Shown: piece by piece, positions 21,722 through 34,354 of the stretch
Position numbering within the stretch: the first letter of the stretch is position 1
Layout of the letters: each line of letters begins with the position of its first letter
Assembly (NCBI GenBank): GCA_905183005.1
Contig: CAJJDO010000049.1
Span: 125,856-189,855, forward strand
Origin: Paramecium pentaurelia
Taxonomy: Eukaryota > Ciliophora > Oligohymenophorea > Peniculida > Parameciidae
Direction: 5' to 3'
Length of the DNA: 64,000 bases
Notes under the pieces: generated by a model
What the model saw: only the letters and a program-made list of their open reading frames with translations
The model's database searches: none
Told to the model about the DNA's origin: nothing
Translations under genes and position numbers: made by a program

Positions 21722-23378
21722 ATGCCTAAATACATTGATGTTTTAACAATTGAATAGGCTTTAATAAAAGCTGGAAATGGACACTAATTTTAAAGAAGAG
21801 CCCTTATTATCATGGGTTTGTAATATATGATTGCAGGAATGCTTCATATAGCAATGACAGAGCTATTCTTTCATCAATAATAATACAAATGTCTTTCAGA
21901 AGATCTGAATTATTAGAATTGTACAGAAGGAGCATTTTGTGAATAATATAAAACTAAGGAAAATAAAGTGTCATTAGTTGATCACTCTGATTTAGGTAGT
22001 TTGATCAAATACTTCTTAATGGTGTGTGGTAATAAAATTCAAATATTCATATTGGTCACATCCTATTATATTGGAGGCAGTATGGGTTCCTTGTATTATG
22101 GTGAATAAATGGAAATCAGATAAGGCAGATAGTACTTTTAATATATATACTATTAGCACCGTAATGATTGAAACATTATTAATCATGGGCTTTGTTTGTT
22201 GTATAAGTATGCTCTCCCCTTCAGCATATATTTTGAGTGTGGCATTATTCGCAATCAATTTCTTTTAAAGAGGGTTTTTTAACTCATCTATGATCTTATT
22301 TTTTGAGATTTCAAGTGAGAATCTATAGAAATTCGGGCCTGCTTTATTATTAACATGTTATGGAGTTGGTGAAGTGATATCTCCAAGACTTATAGAAATG
22401 TTTAATTTAAATTGGTAATATTCAATGCTACTATTATTTGGATTACCAGCAGTGTTATTTTCAGTGTTAATCAAATTTATGTAGGAATCACCAAGAATTT
22501 TGGTAATCAGACGTAAATTTGAAGAAGCAAGATTAACAATTAATTATATTGCGAGTGTAAATGATAGATAAATGCCAGAAAATTGGTTATTAGAAGATGA
22601 AGTCAGAATTTAAGAATTGAAATAGAAAATGAAAGATATCTTACTTTAAGAGGATATTCATGAATAACCAAAAGGATATAACTTTTCTTCTATATTCAGA
22701 TATAAATCAATTAGAATTAGAATGTTCTGTCTTCTTTATTTGTATAGCATTGTAGTTTTAGGTTAATTTTAAACTGCCAAAGAGATAGAAAGATTTTCAA
22801 GATTAGAAAGACATCACACATATCTACTATTATCATTAGTATCTACTGCTGGATATTTAATTAGTGGATACGCTTCATTAAATTACTTAAGAAAGGAAGT
22901 AATTAAAGCCATTCTTATTTTGGGTGCTATATTTCATTTTTTGATTGCTGCACTGCCTTTATTAATTTTAAATAAAACAGCCAGTGATTTAATAACATTC
23001 TATGATAAATTAGTGTACACTTTTATAATGATGGTTTTAGTTATGTGTAGATTGACCTTAAGTTTTGCATATGGATTTATTAATGTATTTATATTTTTTT
23101 ATTATTTCTAGATCTACGCATTAGAAATATTCCCTACTTCATTAAGACATTATGGATTTTGCGGACTTACTTTTTTGACTGAATTCCTATTTATATTTTA
23201 AGACTCCTATGTGATCTTTTGTCATGCTTTCGGATTGAATTCATCAATTGGAATGTTTGCCTTATTACTTTTAGGATTATTAACATTATAGAAATTGAGG
23301 GAAACTCAAGATTTACCACTTAAAGAAAATGTAGATGAGATGTAAGATGAGTTAATTAATAACATATATTCTGCTTGA
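21722..23378 (+). CDS. MFS transporter, SLC22/organic-cation-transporter-like
   Basis: Twelve-helix major facilitator. After a first hydrophobic segment (IIMGLQYMIAGMLHIAMTEL) comes a cysteine-containing outer loop (KCLSEDLNYQNCTEGAFCEQ) as in SLC22 carriers. The TM2-TM3 signature is GGSMGSLYYGEQMEIRQGR, the long TM6-TM7 loop is charged (RRKFEEARLTINYIASVNDR), and the second half ends with the family motif YALEIFPTSLRHYGFCGL. Two introns: 25 nt (frame-restoring) and 27 nt at 23085-23111, which does not change frame but whose removal recreates the conserved motif. About 534 aa. The substrate cannot be told from sequence; small organic ions, amino-acid derivatives or sugars are possible. Confidence 0.88.
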
Positions 23379-23697
23379 TATTTATATACATTCTATATAT
23401 ATTACATAAATTGTTTGTTCAGATTTTCTTTATCTTTTCATATGTATATTAAATTAGTATTTTAGACATAATATTCTTTTATTTCATTTTTTTCTATAAT
23501 ATAAATTATAATATAGTTTTGAATTTTAATTGGTATTAAATATTAAATTATTTCATACATATATTTTCAATCATTTTGAAAGGATTATTAAAAATGATTT
23601 GAATCAAAAATGACTAATATGAGAATGATAATAAAAGTCTTTTATTAATGACTTTGTCTAGATGATATAACAATATTAATTAGTGAAAAATAATATT
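23379..23697. other. Intergenic, no gene seen
   Basis: AT-rich spacer between convergent genes; probably the overlapping 3' ends of both transcripts. Confidence 0.6.
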
Positions 23698-24397
23698 TCA
23701 CTTCTTTTATTTCTTAATCAATTTTATATCTTCTGTCAATTTCTAATTATCTTTGAATATTAAGGATGTCATATTTTTAATCAATGTGCCAAACTCAAAA
23801 AGCTCCTCTTTAGAATTGTAACTCTTAAATGCCAAAGATAGGATCTACAATAATTCATTGTATTTATTCTAGAATCTAAACATATTTGATATTATATATA
23901 TACCTATCTTGCTAAAGAATAAACTATGTATGTCCCTCCAATTATTAAATTGTATTTTTTAAATTGGCCTTTTCAGTATCAATCAAGCCTTAGAACTTCT
24001 AAATTTGAACCTAATTCTCGGATTTCTTTAAATTCTCTTAGTTACGTAAAAGTGCTTCATGATGAGCAGATATTTTATTTAGAGACTAATACATTACATA
24101 TTAAGTTTACTTTTTTTAATAAATCTAAGACTTCCTTGTATTGCATTAACAACTTGTATTCTGGACCAAAATCCTACTCCTGGGGATTCAAATAATTTTG
24201 TAAATCCTTACATTTTATGATGCATTCTATTATACCTGTTCAGGGTACATTGTTGGCATTGATTCAGGTATTCTTTATCCTCCTACTGGAACTACTGTTG
24301 GATTGCCTTGATGAAAATTGGCTGAATTTCTGTCGAATTACTCAATAAATGCTTCTTCTGATTCAATCAAGTCTTTTTGAAAATTGCTTTAATCCAT
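23698..24397 (-). CDS. Uncharacterised coiled-coil protein
   Basis: About 205 aa with three introns (29 nt AAG, 25 nt TAG, 28 nt TAG). The acidic polar N-terminus (MDQSNFQKDLIESEEAFIEQ) contains a Pro/Gly-rich patch (GNPTVVPVGGQRIPESMPT). From residue ~70 it is continuous helix: GPEYKLLMQYKEVLDLLKKS, HHEALLRNQENLKKSENQ, DTEKANLKNTIQQLEGH, ending with a basic tail LIKKQKK. No membrane segment. The architecture resembles small cytoskeletal or trafficking coiled-coil proteins, but no family is assigned. Confidence 0.65.
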
Positions 24398-24811
24398 TTA
24401 TAAAAGAAAATATTTATCACAATTTATTCTTAAAATTAAAATTTGAACTCAAAAATTTGTAGAATTAAGAAGATAAATAATGTTTAAAATGAATTCTGAG
24501 AATTCTAAATTTAAAAAAAGGAACATATATCTAGAAGATAAATAGAAATATTTACTAAAAATGTAAAAATTATGAAAGATATAAATCAGTTTATCTAAAT
24601 TAGAATGATAATTATTGTAAGAGAAAAATAAAATATAAAAGAGATATCAATTTAAATATTTTATTTGATGTTATATAGATAATTTTATAAAATATGTGTA
24701 ACAAAAACATTAAGTATTTATTTTTTTGTTTAAATAAATAATTTTCATATAAATTGTAATTATTATAGTAAAAGATATTTAAACTAGAAATAAAATATAT
24801 TATTTTGAATC
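24398..24811. other. Intergenic, no gene seen
   Basis: AT-rich spacer upstream of the coiled-coil gene and downstream of the next minus-strand gene. Confidence 0.6.
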
Positions 24812-25297
24812 TCAATGTTAATGATGAAAACTTTTGGTTTATCTATAATTAAAATCTTTGTCTTAGTTATTTTCAATTTTACGAATTTCTACTTATCCTA
24901 ATAATTATAAGAAACTCAAGACATCTTCTTTTACAGGTCCATTAGTTCTAATTTTAATTTCATATTAATCTTCCATTCTATTAGATTCTTACAATAATTA
25001 TAATCCTTGTTAATTGATATAATTTTGCTTTGATTACTATAAATTTTAATAATTCATTGATGTAGCTAAATCAAATGGATTTTCACCAAGATTAATTTTA
25101 ACATCACTTTTTGATTCAAATAAGATTCTATTATTGGATTTAGAATTATCTACTCTATATTTTTATTCACTATTATTTTAGCAAGACTTCTAGCTTGACA
25201 AAAATTAACTATTCTCACTATTCTAAATTCTTGATGTATTTCGACTAGTTTGAGATTAAAAATTAAGCAAATAGTCATAGGCATTCTTAAAATTCAT
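24812..25297 (-). CDS. Uncharacterised Ser/Gln-rich small protein
   Basis: 161 aa, no introns. The first ~110 residues are low-complexity Ser/Asn/Gln (SRNTSRIQNSENSQFLSSQK, and NPFDLATSMNYQNLQQSKQN). A compact C-terminal block EDQYEIKIRTNGPVKEDVLS FLQLLGQVEIRKIE has an alternating strand-helix-strand pattern. That block faintly resembles the C-terminal end of the protein at 19159-20076, which also follows a Q-rich stretch. Function unknown. Confidence 0.5.
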
Positions 25298-25576
25298 TTA
25301 ACGATATAAAAATTTATTAATAAAATAAAAATGCCTATTTCTTTAATTTCTATTTAATTATTCTTTTTCTAAAATCAATCAAGTTTTAATTTCTTTTATA
25401 AATTTGAAATAATTAAAGGAAACTAAAAAATAAAAATATTTTATTTAAAGAAATCTTTTATCTAAGATACCTATAATTATGATTATATTTATAATTGTAT
25501 TAAATAATGACTAAATGGATAATATCATTACATTTTTAAGATCTAATAGTTAATAAATTATCTAATACTTAAACAA

Positions 25577-27577
25577 TCAAATTAACTCAATTATACTTGC
25601 TTTGTTAAGCATATCCTATACTTTATTTGAAACTAAAGGATGATATAAATATTTATCTTCTTCAAACCATTACTTTGCTAAATCTCTTAAATAATATTAT
25701 GAGAAATTACAAATAATTTTATATCAAAACTTCATAAATTCCAACAATATAAGATCTAACTCCAATACTTTATAAAAATTATCTAACTGCCCAAAATGAT
25801 TCCTCATATTAACAAAGTACAATAGTTCGATACCATTTAAATCCAATCTATACTCCTTACTTTGCTCCTGAAAACTTATAAAAGTCATCTAGAGATTAAA
25901 TTTTTGATTTGGTTAACTTATTCCAATTAGCCATAATCTACTACATAAATATAGTTTATTAATTTGGCATATATTCTTTGTATTCATTAGCATTTTAGGG
26001 TTACTCATTGGTTTATATCCATGCATTTGCTAATAATATTGCCTATTCATATTTTGGTGTAGTTTAATTGAATTATCTTGGTGGTAATCCTAAATTATAT
26101 CTATATAATACCCTAGTCATACACCCAAGGTTTATATATAAGAATGATCTCATTAATGATCATTTACTGATTGTTTTATATATTTAATCTGACCCATCTT
26201 AGTAGATATTTGTAAAAGTCATCTTCGTCTATACTTTAAAATTTAAAGTTATCTAAATAAGATCTAAGAAATTATTTAAAATTTTCTTCTCCTATAAGTT
26301 ATTCAAGATAGTAGAGCAATTAATATCCTTTTTCATAAGGAACCAAAGAGAAAGAATCATTAGGGTTTTTCCAAGCAGTATTTGGATGCAAAGATTTATA
26401 GGTTATTTTTTCTGGATCAACAAAACTTTCAATGTCTTCAATCATATCTATATTTCCATTTATTGCTTCAATAACATCATAATCTTTTGGTCTTACAAAT
26501 TAATAAGTCTTCCTCTCTAAAAATACACATAAGCTCTCCATTATCCATAAATTTGACCAATTATTACCAGTTACAGTATTACCCATCCAAGAATGAGCAA
26601 TTTCATGTATTGCTATTCCAACACCACTTTTATCTCCTACAATCATCATAGGACTTGCAAATGTTAATAATGGATGTTCCATTCCTCCAAAAGGGCAAGA
26701 TTATGGCAGAATTACTATTTTATACTCACCCCAAATATATGGACCTATATATTCAGACATTTTTTGAAGAAACAAAGGAAGTTCTTCTAATTCTCGAGTG
26801 TAATCATCTAAAAAATAAGGTTCAGAAATAACATAACAATTTCCTCCTACATTCTTTTATTCAACTTCTCCTGCAACTATTCCTATCAAATATGCAGGAA
26901 TAGGAATATCTAATTTAAAAGAATATTAGTATAATTTTGTTTCTTCATAATGCTCTATCAATTACAAAGAATCTACCTAGTGTCCTGTCATAAACACTTT
27001 AATGAGAGGGTCTTTACTTAAAACTGTTGAAGAATAGGTAAACTTAACGCTAGGTGTGTCTTAGAGAGGCATTAATGATCTACATTTTATTGCTTCACAT
27101 TATGAAAACATATAAGGAACCTTCTTACTTTAAGTTTATTCTTTTGTTAAAAAACCTGCAGCTCTTGCCTTTTCTGTATATGCATATTTTATTCTAATTA
27201 TCAAATTTTCTAAGGCTCTATATTAACGATCAAGTTTTATAATTAGTTTATCTCCTTACACAAGAGTTTAATTTTAAACAACTTGTATTTAAAATTCAAG
27301 AGAATTTCCATTTAATAGATAGACATTAAAAATATCTAGCAAATAGATATCCAAATCAATCTTGTTTTATAATATTTAGTTATACATGATCTACATTCTT
27401 TAACACTTTTAATTGATATTCTGCTGTCCCATTCACTAACTTATTATCTAAATCTAATAACCATTCCAAATGTAAATGACTAATTCTCACCTCTAAATAA
27501 TTACTAAATGTATTTGGATCCAAATCAATAGTAAAACAACTTAAGACTAGAGTAGAAATAATTAAATATTTTATCAT
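25577..27577 (-). CDS. Leukotriene-A4-hydrolase-like M1 zinc aminopeptidase with signal peptide
   Basis: M1-family metallopeptidase, removing N-terminal residues from peptides. LTA4H signatures: SCPFGGMEHPLLTFAS (exopeptidase GxMEN-type loop), HEIAHSWMGN with the third zinc ligand E in WIMES (HExxH-x18-E), and SFSLVPYEKGYQLLYYLEQL containing the catalytic Tyr. The C-terminal helical domain is entered through WVYDQGLPP and contains GFKWYRTIVLCQYEESFWAV and YLYHPLVSNKVQDML. Three clear introns (25 nt AAG, 22 nt TAG, 25 nt AAG) and one optional 27-nt CAG intron give ~633-642 aa, the normal LTA4H length. Unlike cytosolic LTA4H it starts with a hydrophobic leader MIKYLIISTLVLSCFTI, so secretion or a lysosomal/food-vacuole location is likely. 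Epoxide hydrolase activity cannot be judged. Confidence 0.93.
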
Positions 27578-28048
27578 ATTTATTATGCTATTTATTGTTT
27601 TATGTAAAAATAAACAATCTAAATAATAACTATAGGATTTGCTTAATACAATTTCATAATAACTAGAATAAGAACTTTTAAATTAATATTAAAACAAATA
27701 AAAGTTAAATTCTTAAAAGTCTTAATATATGTAATCTAATATTTATAAAATAAAATAGAATTAAAATATAATTTAGAAAACTGTATTTAGCAGAATTCTA
27801 TAAGTTTTAAGTAAAGTACTTTAAAATATATTCAAAAATACAATAAATATTATATAAAAGACTTATAAATCTTTAATAAAATTTCAAATAATAATATATA
27901 TTATAAAGTATTTAATTTTATGAAATTTGATAATTCTTTTGTCAAAGTTATTCTATTATCTATAATATTAGTAACAGTTTTTATCATTTTTCCATAATTA
28001 TGATTATTATTATCTTATTATTTAATTGAAAAATAATTATATAATTTT
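27578..28048. other. Intergenic, no gene seen
   Basis: Divergent promoter region between the aminopeptidase and the eIF2B-alpha gene; AT-rich, nothing recognisable. Confidence 0.6.
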
Positions 28049-29136
28049 ATGAATTTAAGTTTTTCTTAAAAATCTGATTCTATGTCAATTACATTAAAAA
28101 AAGGTTTGCTATTTGAAATTATATAAAGTACTTGATGAATTCACACAATTAAATGAAACAACAAAAGAACATTATGCTGTAATTTTAATAAAGGTGATGA
28201 TTAATTTGATCACCAATAGTAAAGGTATATTGATGTTTTAATGAAGAAATGACTATGTAAGGTCTAACACATGAAATTAAGACAGCAGGAGAATATTTAA
28301 TTAATAATGCACAAGCTGGTCATGGCAGATCAGAATTAGTATTAAGATCAACTTAGACCATTTATTAACATTATATTAGTAAAGGTTTGTAACACTCAAA
28401 AGCTGATAGCATGGAAGCATTAAAATATTCACTTTTGGAAATTTCATAAGAACTAATAGACATTATAATTCGTTCTAAAGATAACATTAAGACTTAATGC
28501 TTGAAATTCTTTAATAATAGATTTGTAAATTAGAATTTTTATTTTAGAAAGTTTTGGTAGTTGGATATTCAAATGTTGTAATCTATTCTTTGATAGAAGC
28601 ATTTAAGGCTGGAATAGTAATGGAAATATATATTCCAGAAGGCAGACCAAAATCAGAGGGAATAGAAACATATAGATAATTGACAGAAATTGGATATCCT
28701 TGTAAATTAATATTTGATTCTGCCATTGGATAAGTAATGGAAAATATAGATATGGTTTTGACAGGAGCAGAGGCTGTTGTTGAAAATGGAGGTATAATAA
28801 ATAGAGTTGGAACTTATACTACTGCAATTTGTGCTAAATTTTAGAAGAAACCATTTTATGTTTTAGCTGAAAGTTTTAAATTTACACGTTTATTCCCTTT
28901 ATCATAAAAAGATTTAAGTGATTCAATTAGATATAGCTAAGAAGAACCATGCTTTTCAGAAAAATTGTAATTGCCTGAAAATATGGATGTAATTTAATAT
29001 ATATAATGAATATTAGTTTATTAATCCTTTGTGTGATTATACTCCTCCAGATTTGATAACATTATTATTTACAGATGTAGGAGTTTTTACACCATCTGCT
29101 GTTTCTGAAGAATTAATATTAATATTTAATACCTGA
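28049..29136 (+). CDS. Translation initiation factor eIF2B subunit alpha
   Basis: Regulatory subunit of the eIF2 guanine-nucleotide exchange factor, sensing eIF2-alpha phosphorylation. Matches through its length: KEMTMQGLTHEIKTAGEYLI, SELVLRSTQTIYQHY, then the Rossmann-like half KVLVVGYSNVVIYSLIEAFK, IPEGRPKSEGIETYRQL, DMVLTGAEAVVENGGIINRV, GTYTTAICAKFQKKPFYVLA, and the end CDYTPPDLITLLFTDVGVF, TPSAVSEELI. Four introns (25 nt AAG, 22 nt AAG, 23 nt TAG, 28 nt TAG) give ~329 aa. An in-frame ATG at 28082 (MSITLKK) is an alternative start and may be the real one, since the first 11 residues have no counterpart. Confidence 0.93.
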
Positions 29137-29299
29137 GAAATAATTATATAATTAAATGTAAATAAATAAAAATTAAAACATTCATTATTATAATTTAATT
29201 ACATTCTAGAATAACAAATCAGTTTAGATAATTAAACTATATATATATTTTCAATCTTATGTTAATTTATTTTGTTTCAAGAGATATATTTATAGAGTT

Positions 29300-32200
29300 T
29301 CAAATTTAATAAACAAAATCCTTTAAATCCATTCTTAACAATTAAACAAATTTTCCATCTTAATTTATAAATTCTTTTAAAGATTTTATATCTATTTCAA
29401 TTTAGTTATTTTCTTAAGTTAAGAATGTACTAACTATTTTTTTTAAGTTTTATATCAAATTTTTAATCTCATTATCATTTAATTTACCTATCATATAAAT
29501 TTTCTCTTAGTATTTTAAACAAAAGATTCTTTTAATTTTTCTTTATAATTCTACTTTTATTTCTTATTTTCTTATTTGTCCTTTATATATTTGATAGTAA
29601 TCAATTTTTAATGTTCTTATTGTTTAAAATTAAAAAATTGTATCTTAGATATATTTTACAAAGTTTTCATCTTTTTATTCATAATAAATTACACAATTTT
29701 CATTATTACTTTGTATTATAAAAGACTAATTATATTTTTTAATCAATACTCGATTTAATAAATTTTATGAAAATGATATAATTTGGTCTCCTTATATTGA
29801 CTTAGGTATATCAACTTAAGCAGGTTAAGTCTTTCGATTGTCACTAGCTATAATTATTTTTTTGTGGACTGAATCATAAATTCCATTTAATAAGCCAAAA
29901 CCAATAAATTCAAAGGTATGTTATGGTTTTTACAATTTAAAAATTTTAGCTTAAATTACTATTGAATTTACCTTATAAATTTTAAGCTAAAATTCTATGT
30001 TATGGTTCTTAAAGCAAATAAATCCCTTTTTCTTCAGAATACTTAAGATTATTTAATACTCTAAATGAAATTTTATTAACAAATTGACTATAATTTTCAT
30101 TTCTAAAAGTATAAGAATTTCTTTGTTAAGTAGTTTTAGTTTCAATAGCTAAATAAATTACTTATTTTCGTGAACCTACATATAATCCACCTTCTATATT
30201 AGTTTTAGCTAATTTAAAAGATATATGTCTTCTATAATGATCAAATTTAAATTTTTTTTATAGTTTAAGAATAGCTTTTTCATGTGATTTTGTATAAACT
30301 TTTAAAACAATTTCATTTTTCCAATTAACTAAATATCCCTTTAAATACTTTTATGGCTTTTTAAGTGTTTTCTCTACATTTTCAACTTTAAAATAAGTTG
30401 GTTTAACTTTAATATCATCTATTTATGTCTTTGCCTAAAATAATTATGATTCCTTATTGATAAGTATATTTATCAATATTAAGGTCCCATTAATCTTATT
30501 GATACCAGTAATTGTTCCTATAAATTCATATTAATAAGGTTTTGTCAATGACACTAAATGATAAATAAATAAAATAATTACTATCTTAATCAGAATCAAT
30601 ATTTTCTTTCATTAAATCTGGTATTTGCAAACTAGTTTATTTACTATAATTTTTATTTTCCTTAAAAGGGATTTAAATCAAATTAACCTAAGATTTTTCA
30701 TCATATAAAGTTTAACTATTTTACTAATTCAATTAATCTTGATTTTAATTTGAATCTACTTATTAATCAGAGCTTGAATAAAGAGAAGAATTATTTCTCT
30801 AATTTTCTTTCTACTTCTCTTATTTACTAATATTAGCATTTTATTCTAATTCTTTTTGATCCTCTTCGTCCTCTTCTAAAATAGTTTAATTAACTGAAGG
30901 TTTCTCTTTATCTTTATTTTTATTAATATTATCTGTTTATAAATATTAATAATTATCTACTTCATTAGTTTTCATAGTATCCATCATAGAATTATTATTC
31001 ATATTATATTCATTATATTGAAGTGTGAAATCTAGATTTTAGTTATTTTCTTTTATTTAAATTTATTATTATTTTAAATTCTCATTATCTTCATCTGGTT
31101 TATCTAAATCCTATTAAGATTGCAATTTTTAGGAAGACAAGACATTAATATTAAATTATCCAGTCTTATTAATTTTATCAACATCATCACTTCCATTTTT
31201 ACTTTCCTATTGACTTTCGCTAAATTGAATTTCTTAATCAACCGATTATTATTCCTATTTAATTTGTACTTCACTCACCTATTTTTCAACATTAATTTAT
31301 CTTTCAACTTATTCCTCAATTAAAGGAATTTCTTAAAAAGGATGTTGATTTAATTCTTAATTGATTTAAGCTGATTTTTATACAACAATAGAATCTGTAT
31401 TAAATGATTAAATATCAGCTATAGTGGTTGGAAGTTATAGATTTTATATGCTCTCTTCAATTTTATAGAGATATTCATAAATTCTTAATTGGTTAACATC
31501 AAACCTTAATTAAATTTATTTTTCAATTTATTAAATTTCAATTTCTAACAAATTACTTTGGATAATAAGTTATTATTAATTAATAAGAATAATAGATGAT
31601 AATTTGTTTTCAATATTATCCAAAATATCTTTAGTTATTGATATAATACATGAAACAGTTAAAATTAATATATGTTAAAGTTTTTCATTTAAATTTGAGC
31701 ATTTCCTCTAAGATTTTCTTAAAGTATAAAAATCAATAAACACAAAATCTATATAGTTATTACTCTATTTAAAACCTAAAAATAGAATTCCATTATGGAT
31801 ATTGTTTTTCTCATCTATAATTTTAAAGTACTACTTTTCTGTTACCATTAAATATTCAGATTATAACTTTTATATTCGTTAATTAAATTTTATTTAACTA
31901 TATTTCCAAAATTTTTGTATATAACAAATCTTTTATAATTTTTATTCTTCTTCTAATTGTTTAGCCTTTAGTTAAATTATTTCATCAACTTAATTTTCAA
32001 CATTTTATTATTATTATTATTATTAATTAACTTCATTAATTTCTTCTGTTATTTCTTCTAAATCTTCAATTTATTTGCATGACATATTTTATTAAAAATA
32101 ATTGTTTTTCATAGATGAATCTTATTCAAATTCTAATTTTCTTGTAAAGCTCTAAATTGTTTCATCTTAAAATCCCTTTTATTCAAGAGTTGTAGTAAAA

Positions 32201-33897
32201 GACATTCTTTTTTCTTCTTAGATATTTTTATCTTGTTTTAGATTTTAATCATTAGTATTAATTTAATAGTTCAATTTATTTTCATCTACTTCTGTTTTTG
32301 TTACTCTATTCTATTCTTAAATAGTAACTAAAGGTTATGGTTCACTTTCATCTAAAACTTCTTAAATTTATGGATCTGTATTAAAAATTTACTTCATTTA
32401 ATCTATTGATGACTTCATTTCTCTAGAGGTTTAATTTGAGTTTTTTTATAATCTCTATTGCTGTATTTATTAATTGATATATCTAAAAGCTTCTAATTTT
32501 TATAATTCTTTTTATTTTTCTTCTTAAATTTTATTCAATTCTTCTTATTCTTTTTAAGCTTGCTTATAATTATATTATAAATTATTACTGATTATAAATT
32601 TTAGATGCATTATTGTAATGATTTAGTCTTTTCTAATTTATCTATTTCAATCTTTGCATTATCTTCATTTAATGTACGATTAGTAGCAGATAATTATTTT
32701 CTAAATGTATGTCCTTCTCTTTTAGTAAAATCAAATGATTTTAATTTAGGTACTTATGTTTGATTCATAATAGCTGATTATGGTCTAAGTGAATGGCCTA
32801 ATCCTTTAGATTCTGATTAAAAAAGTCTTTCAGTAACATTTTTAACTGTATCTTAAGGTTAGTTCCTTAATACACTTTAAGCATATTGACTAGTGACATT
32901 TGCTCTAATTTAAAATTTATGATTTAATGATGTAATGGCAATTTTTTAACCTTCTGCAATAGCCAATTATCTAGCAAATTCTTCATATATATTTTTAAGT
33001 TGAATTGTTAGATAATGATGAATTCCTAAATTATCTTCAGCTACTTTAAATGCTGATGCATATGCCTATAATGCAAATTAATATTTTTAAAAATATTATT
33101 CTTAAACTCCAACATTATAAAAAGCTATTGCTAATGAACTTACACATCGTTGAAATTTGAATGCTTACATAGATACATGATTTTTAATATAGTATTAGTA
33201 TTCTTTATGACTTTCAGTAACAGCCTTCTTTGCATTTTCTAATGCTCCTTCATGTCTAATTACTAATAAAATTTATATAATACTCTTCCACTAAAGATAA
33301 TACTACAGATAAATTTAGATGTGTTACTGCAACCTCTTTCAAAGCATATTTTTTAATCACAGCCAAAGCACATTCTAATTCTTTTAATGCCTTTTCCAAT
33401 TATCCTACTCTTCTATAATAACAACCAAGTCCATTTAGAATCTAAACTCTTAAGTAACCTTATTATTTTGGTGTTAATCCTTTAAACATCTAATCACAGC
33501 CTAGAAGTAGAAGTAATGCTGAAGCTGGATCATTCTCTAAAATTGACATTGAACTTGATACAACCAATAATGTAACTTTCATTACCAATTATACTTGAGA
33601 TTGTTATCCCAAATATTTTTTCCCATCAGAAACCACTATGTTATAATTAATAATAATACTTTAGTTTAATATTAAAATTGCTTGATTTACTTAGTGATTA
33701 TTAATTAGATGCAAAGCTTCATTCAAAATTGGGTCATCTTGACAATCTAATTCTTATCCAATTTAATTAATATCCCAAATAGCATTTATTGTATTACATT
33801 AAGGAGTTGCTATTCCTGAATATCTTAGGTTTGAATGCCCTGATACATTCGATACAGAGCGTGTTTATATTTTTGATTAAAGTTATTTGATAAACAT
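29300..33897 (-). CDS. Large uncharacterised protein with TPR-like N-terminus (~1,497 aa)
   Basis: Four frame-restoring introns (28, 26, 28, 22 nt) join into one 1,497-codon frame. Residues ~1-330 are a helical-repeat array resembling TPRs (GYLRVQILNGLGCYYRRVGQ, LEKALKELECALAVIKKYAL, QYFQKYQFALQAYASAFKVA followed by ED). Next come a basic linker with IMNQTQVPKLKSFDFTKREG, a long charged Gln/Lys coiled coil, an acidic Q-rich centre, and a second globular C-terminal half (e.g. ISFKLAKTNIEGGLYVGSRK, FEFIGFGLLNGIYDSVHKK). Many Gln are TAA/TAG, including a 7-TAA run. No catalytic motif seen. The layout (TPR-like, coiled coil, IQ-like KFWKYSQIKFNQRIQKL) fits a ciliary or cytoskeletal scaffold, but that is inference. 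Confidence 0.72.
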
Positions 33898-34354
33898 AAT
33901 TAATGAGTGAATTGATAATTAAATTTATCAAAAATGTTGTTATAAAATAGAGATCTATGAAAGGTTAATCAAAAATGTAGAACCCAAAAGAAATAATACT
34001 TATTTAATTTTTTATTTTCAACTTCTCTATAAATTTTAATCTTTTCAATATTTAACCTTTACATTTATCATCTTTTATTATTGTATTGTGAATCTCTTTG
34101 ATTAAACAATTTGAAATTATATAATTCATATAAATGATAGAATTGATATTATCAATTAATTATTAATATTACTTAAAATTAGATATAATGTTGAGTTTAA
34201 AGTTACTTAAATAAATTCAACAATAAGATTATGGATAATATAGAAATTTGAAGTATTATAAAATAATAATGATGAGGTTAAGTCATCATGATGGATAGTT
34301 TGATAAATAGATAAATAAACTAAAATCTAATATCTTATAAATAATATAAATATT
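33898..34354. other. Intergenic; second half belongs to a duplicated block
   Basis: No gene seen. From 34117 onward the sequence is repeated exactly from 35272 (see the duplicated block). Confidence 0.6.

Noticed and set aside
25508..26540. Long plus-strand open frame with hydrophobic segments
   Set aside because: It is antisense to the C-terminal third of the LTA4H-like gene, whose conserved WYR, GLPP and YHP motifs are on the minus strand; long antisense frames are expected with only one stop codon.
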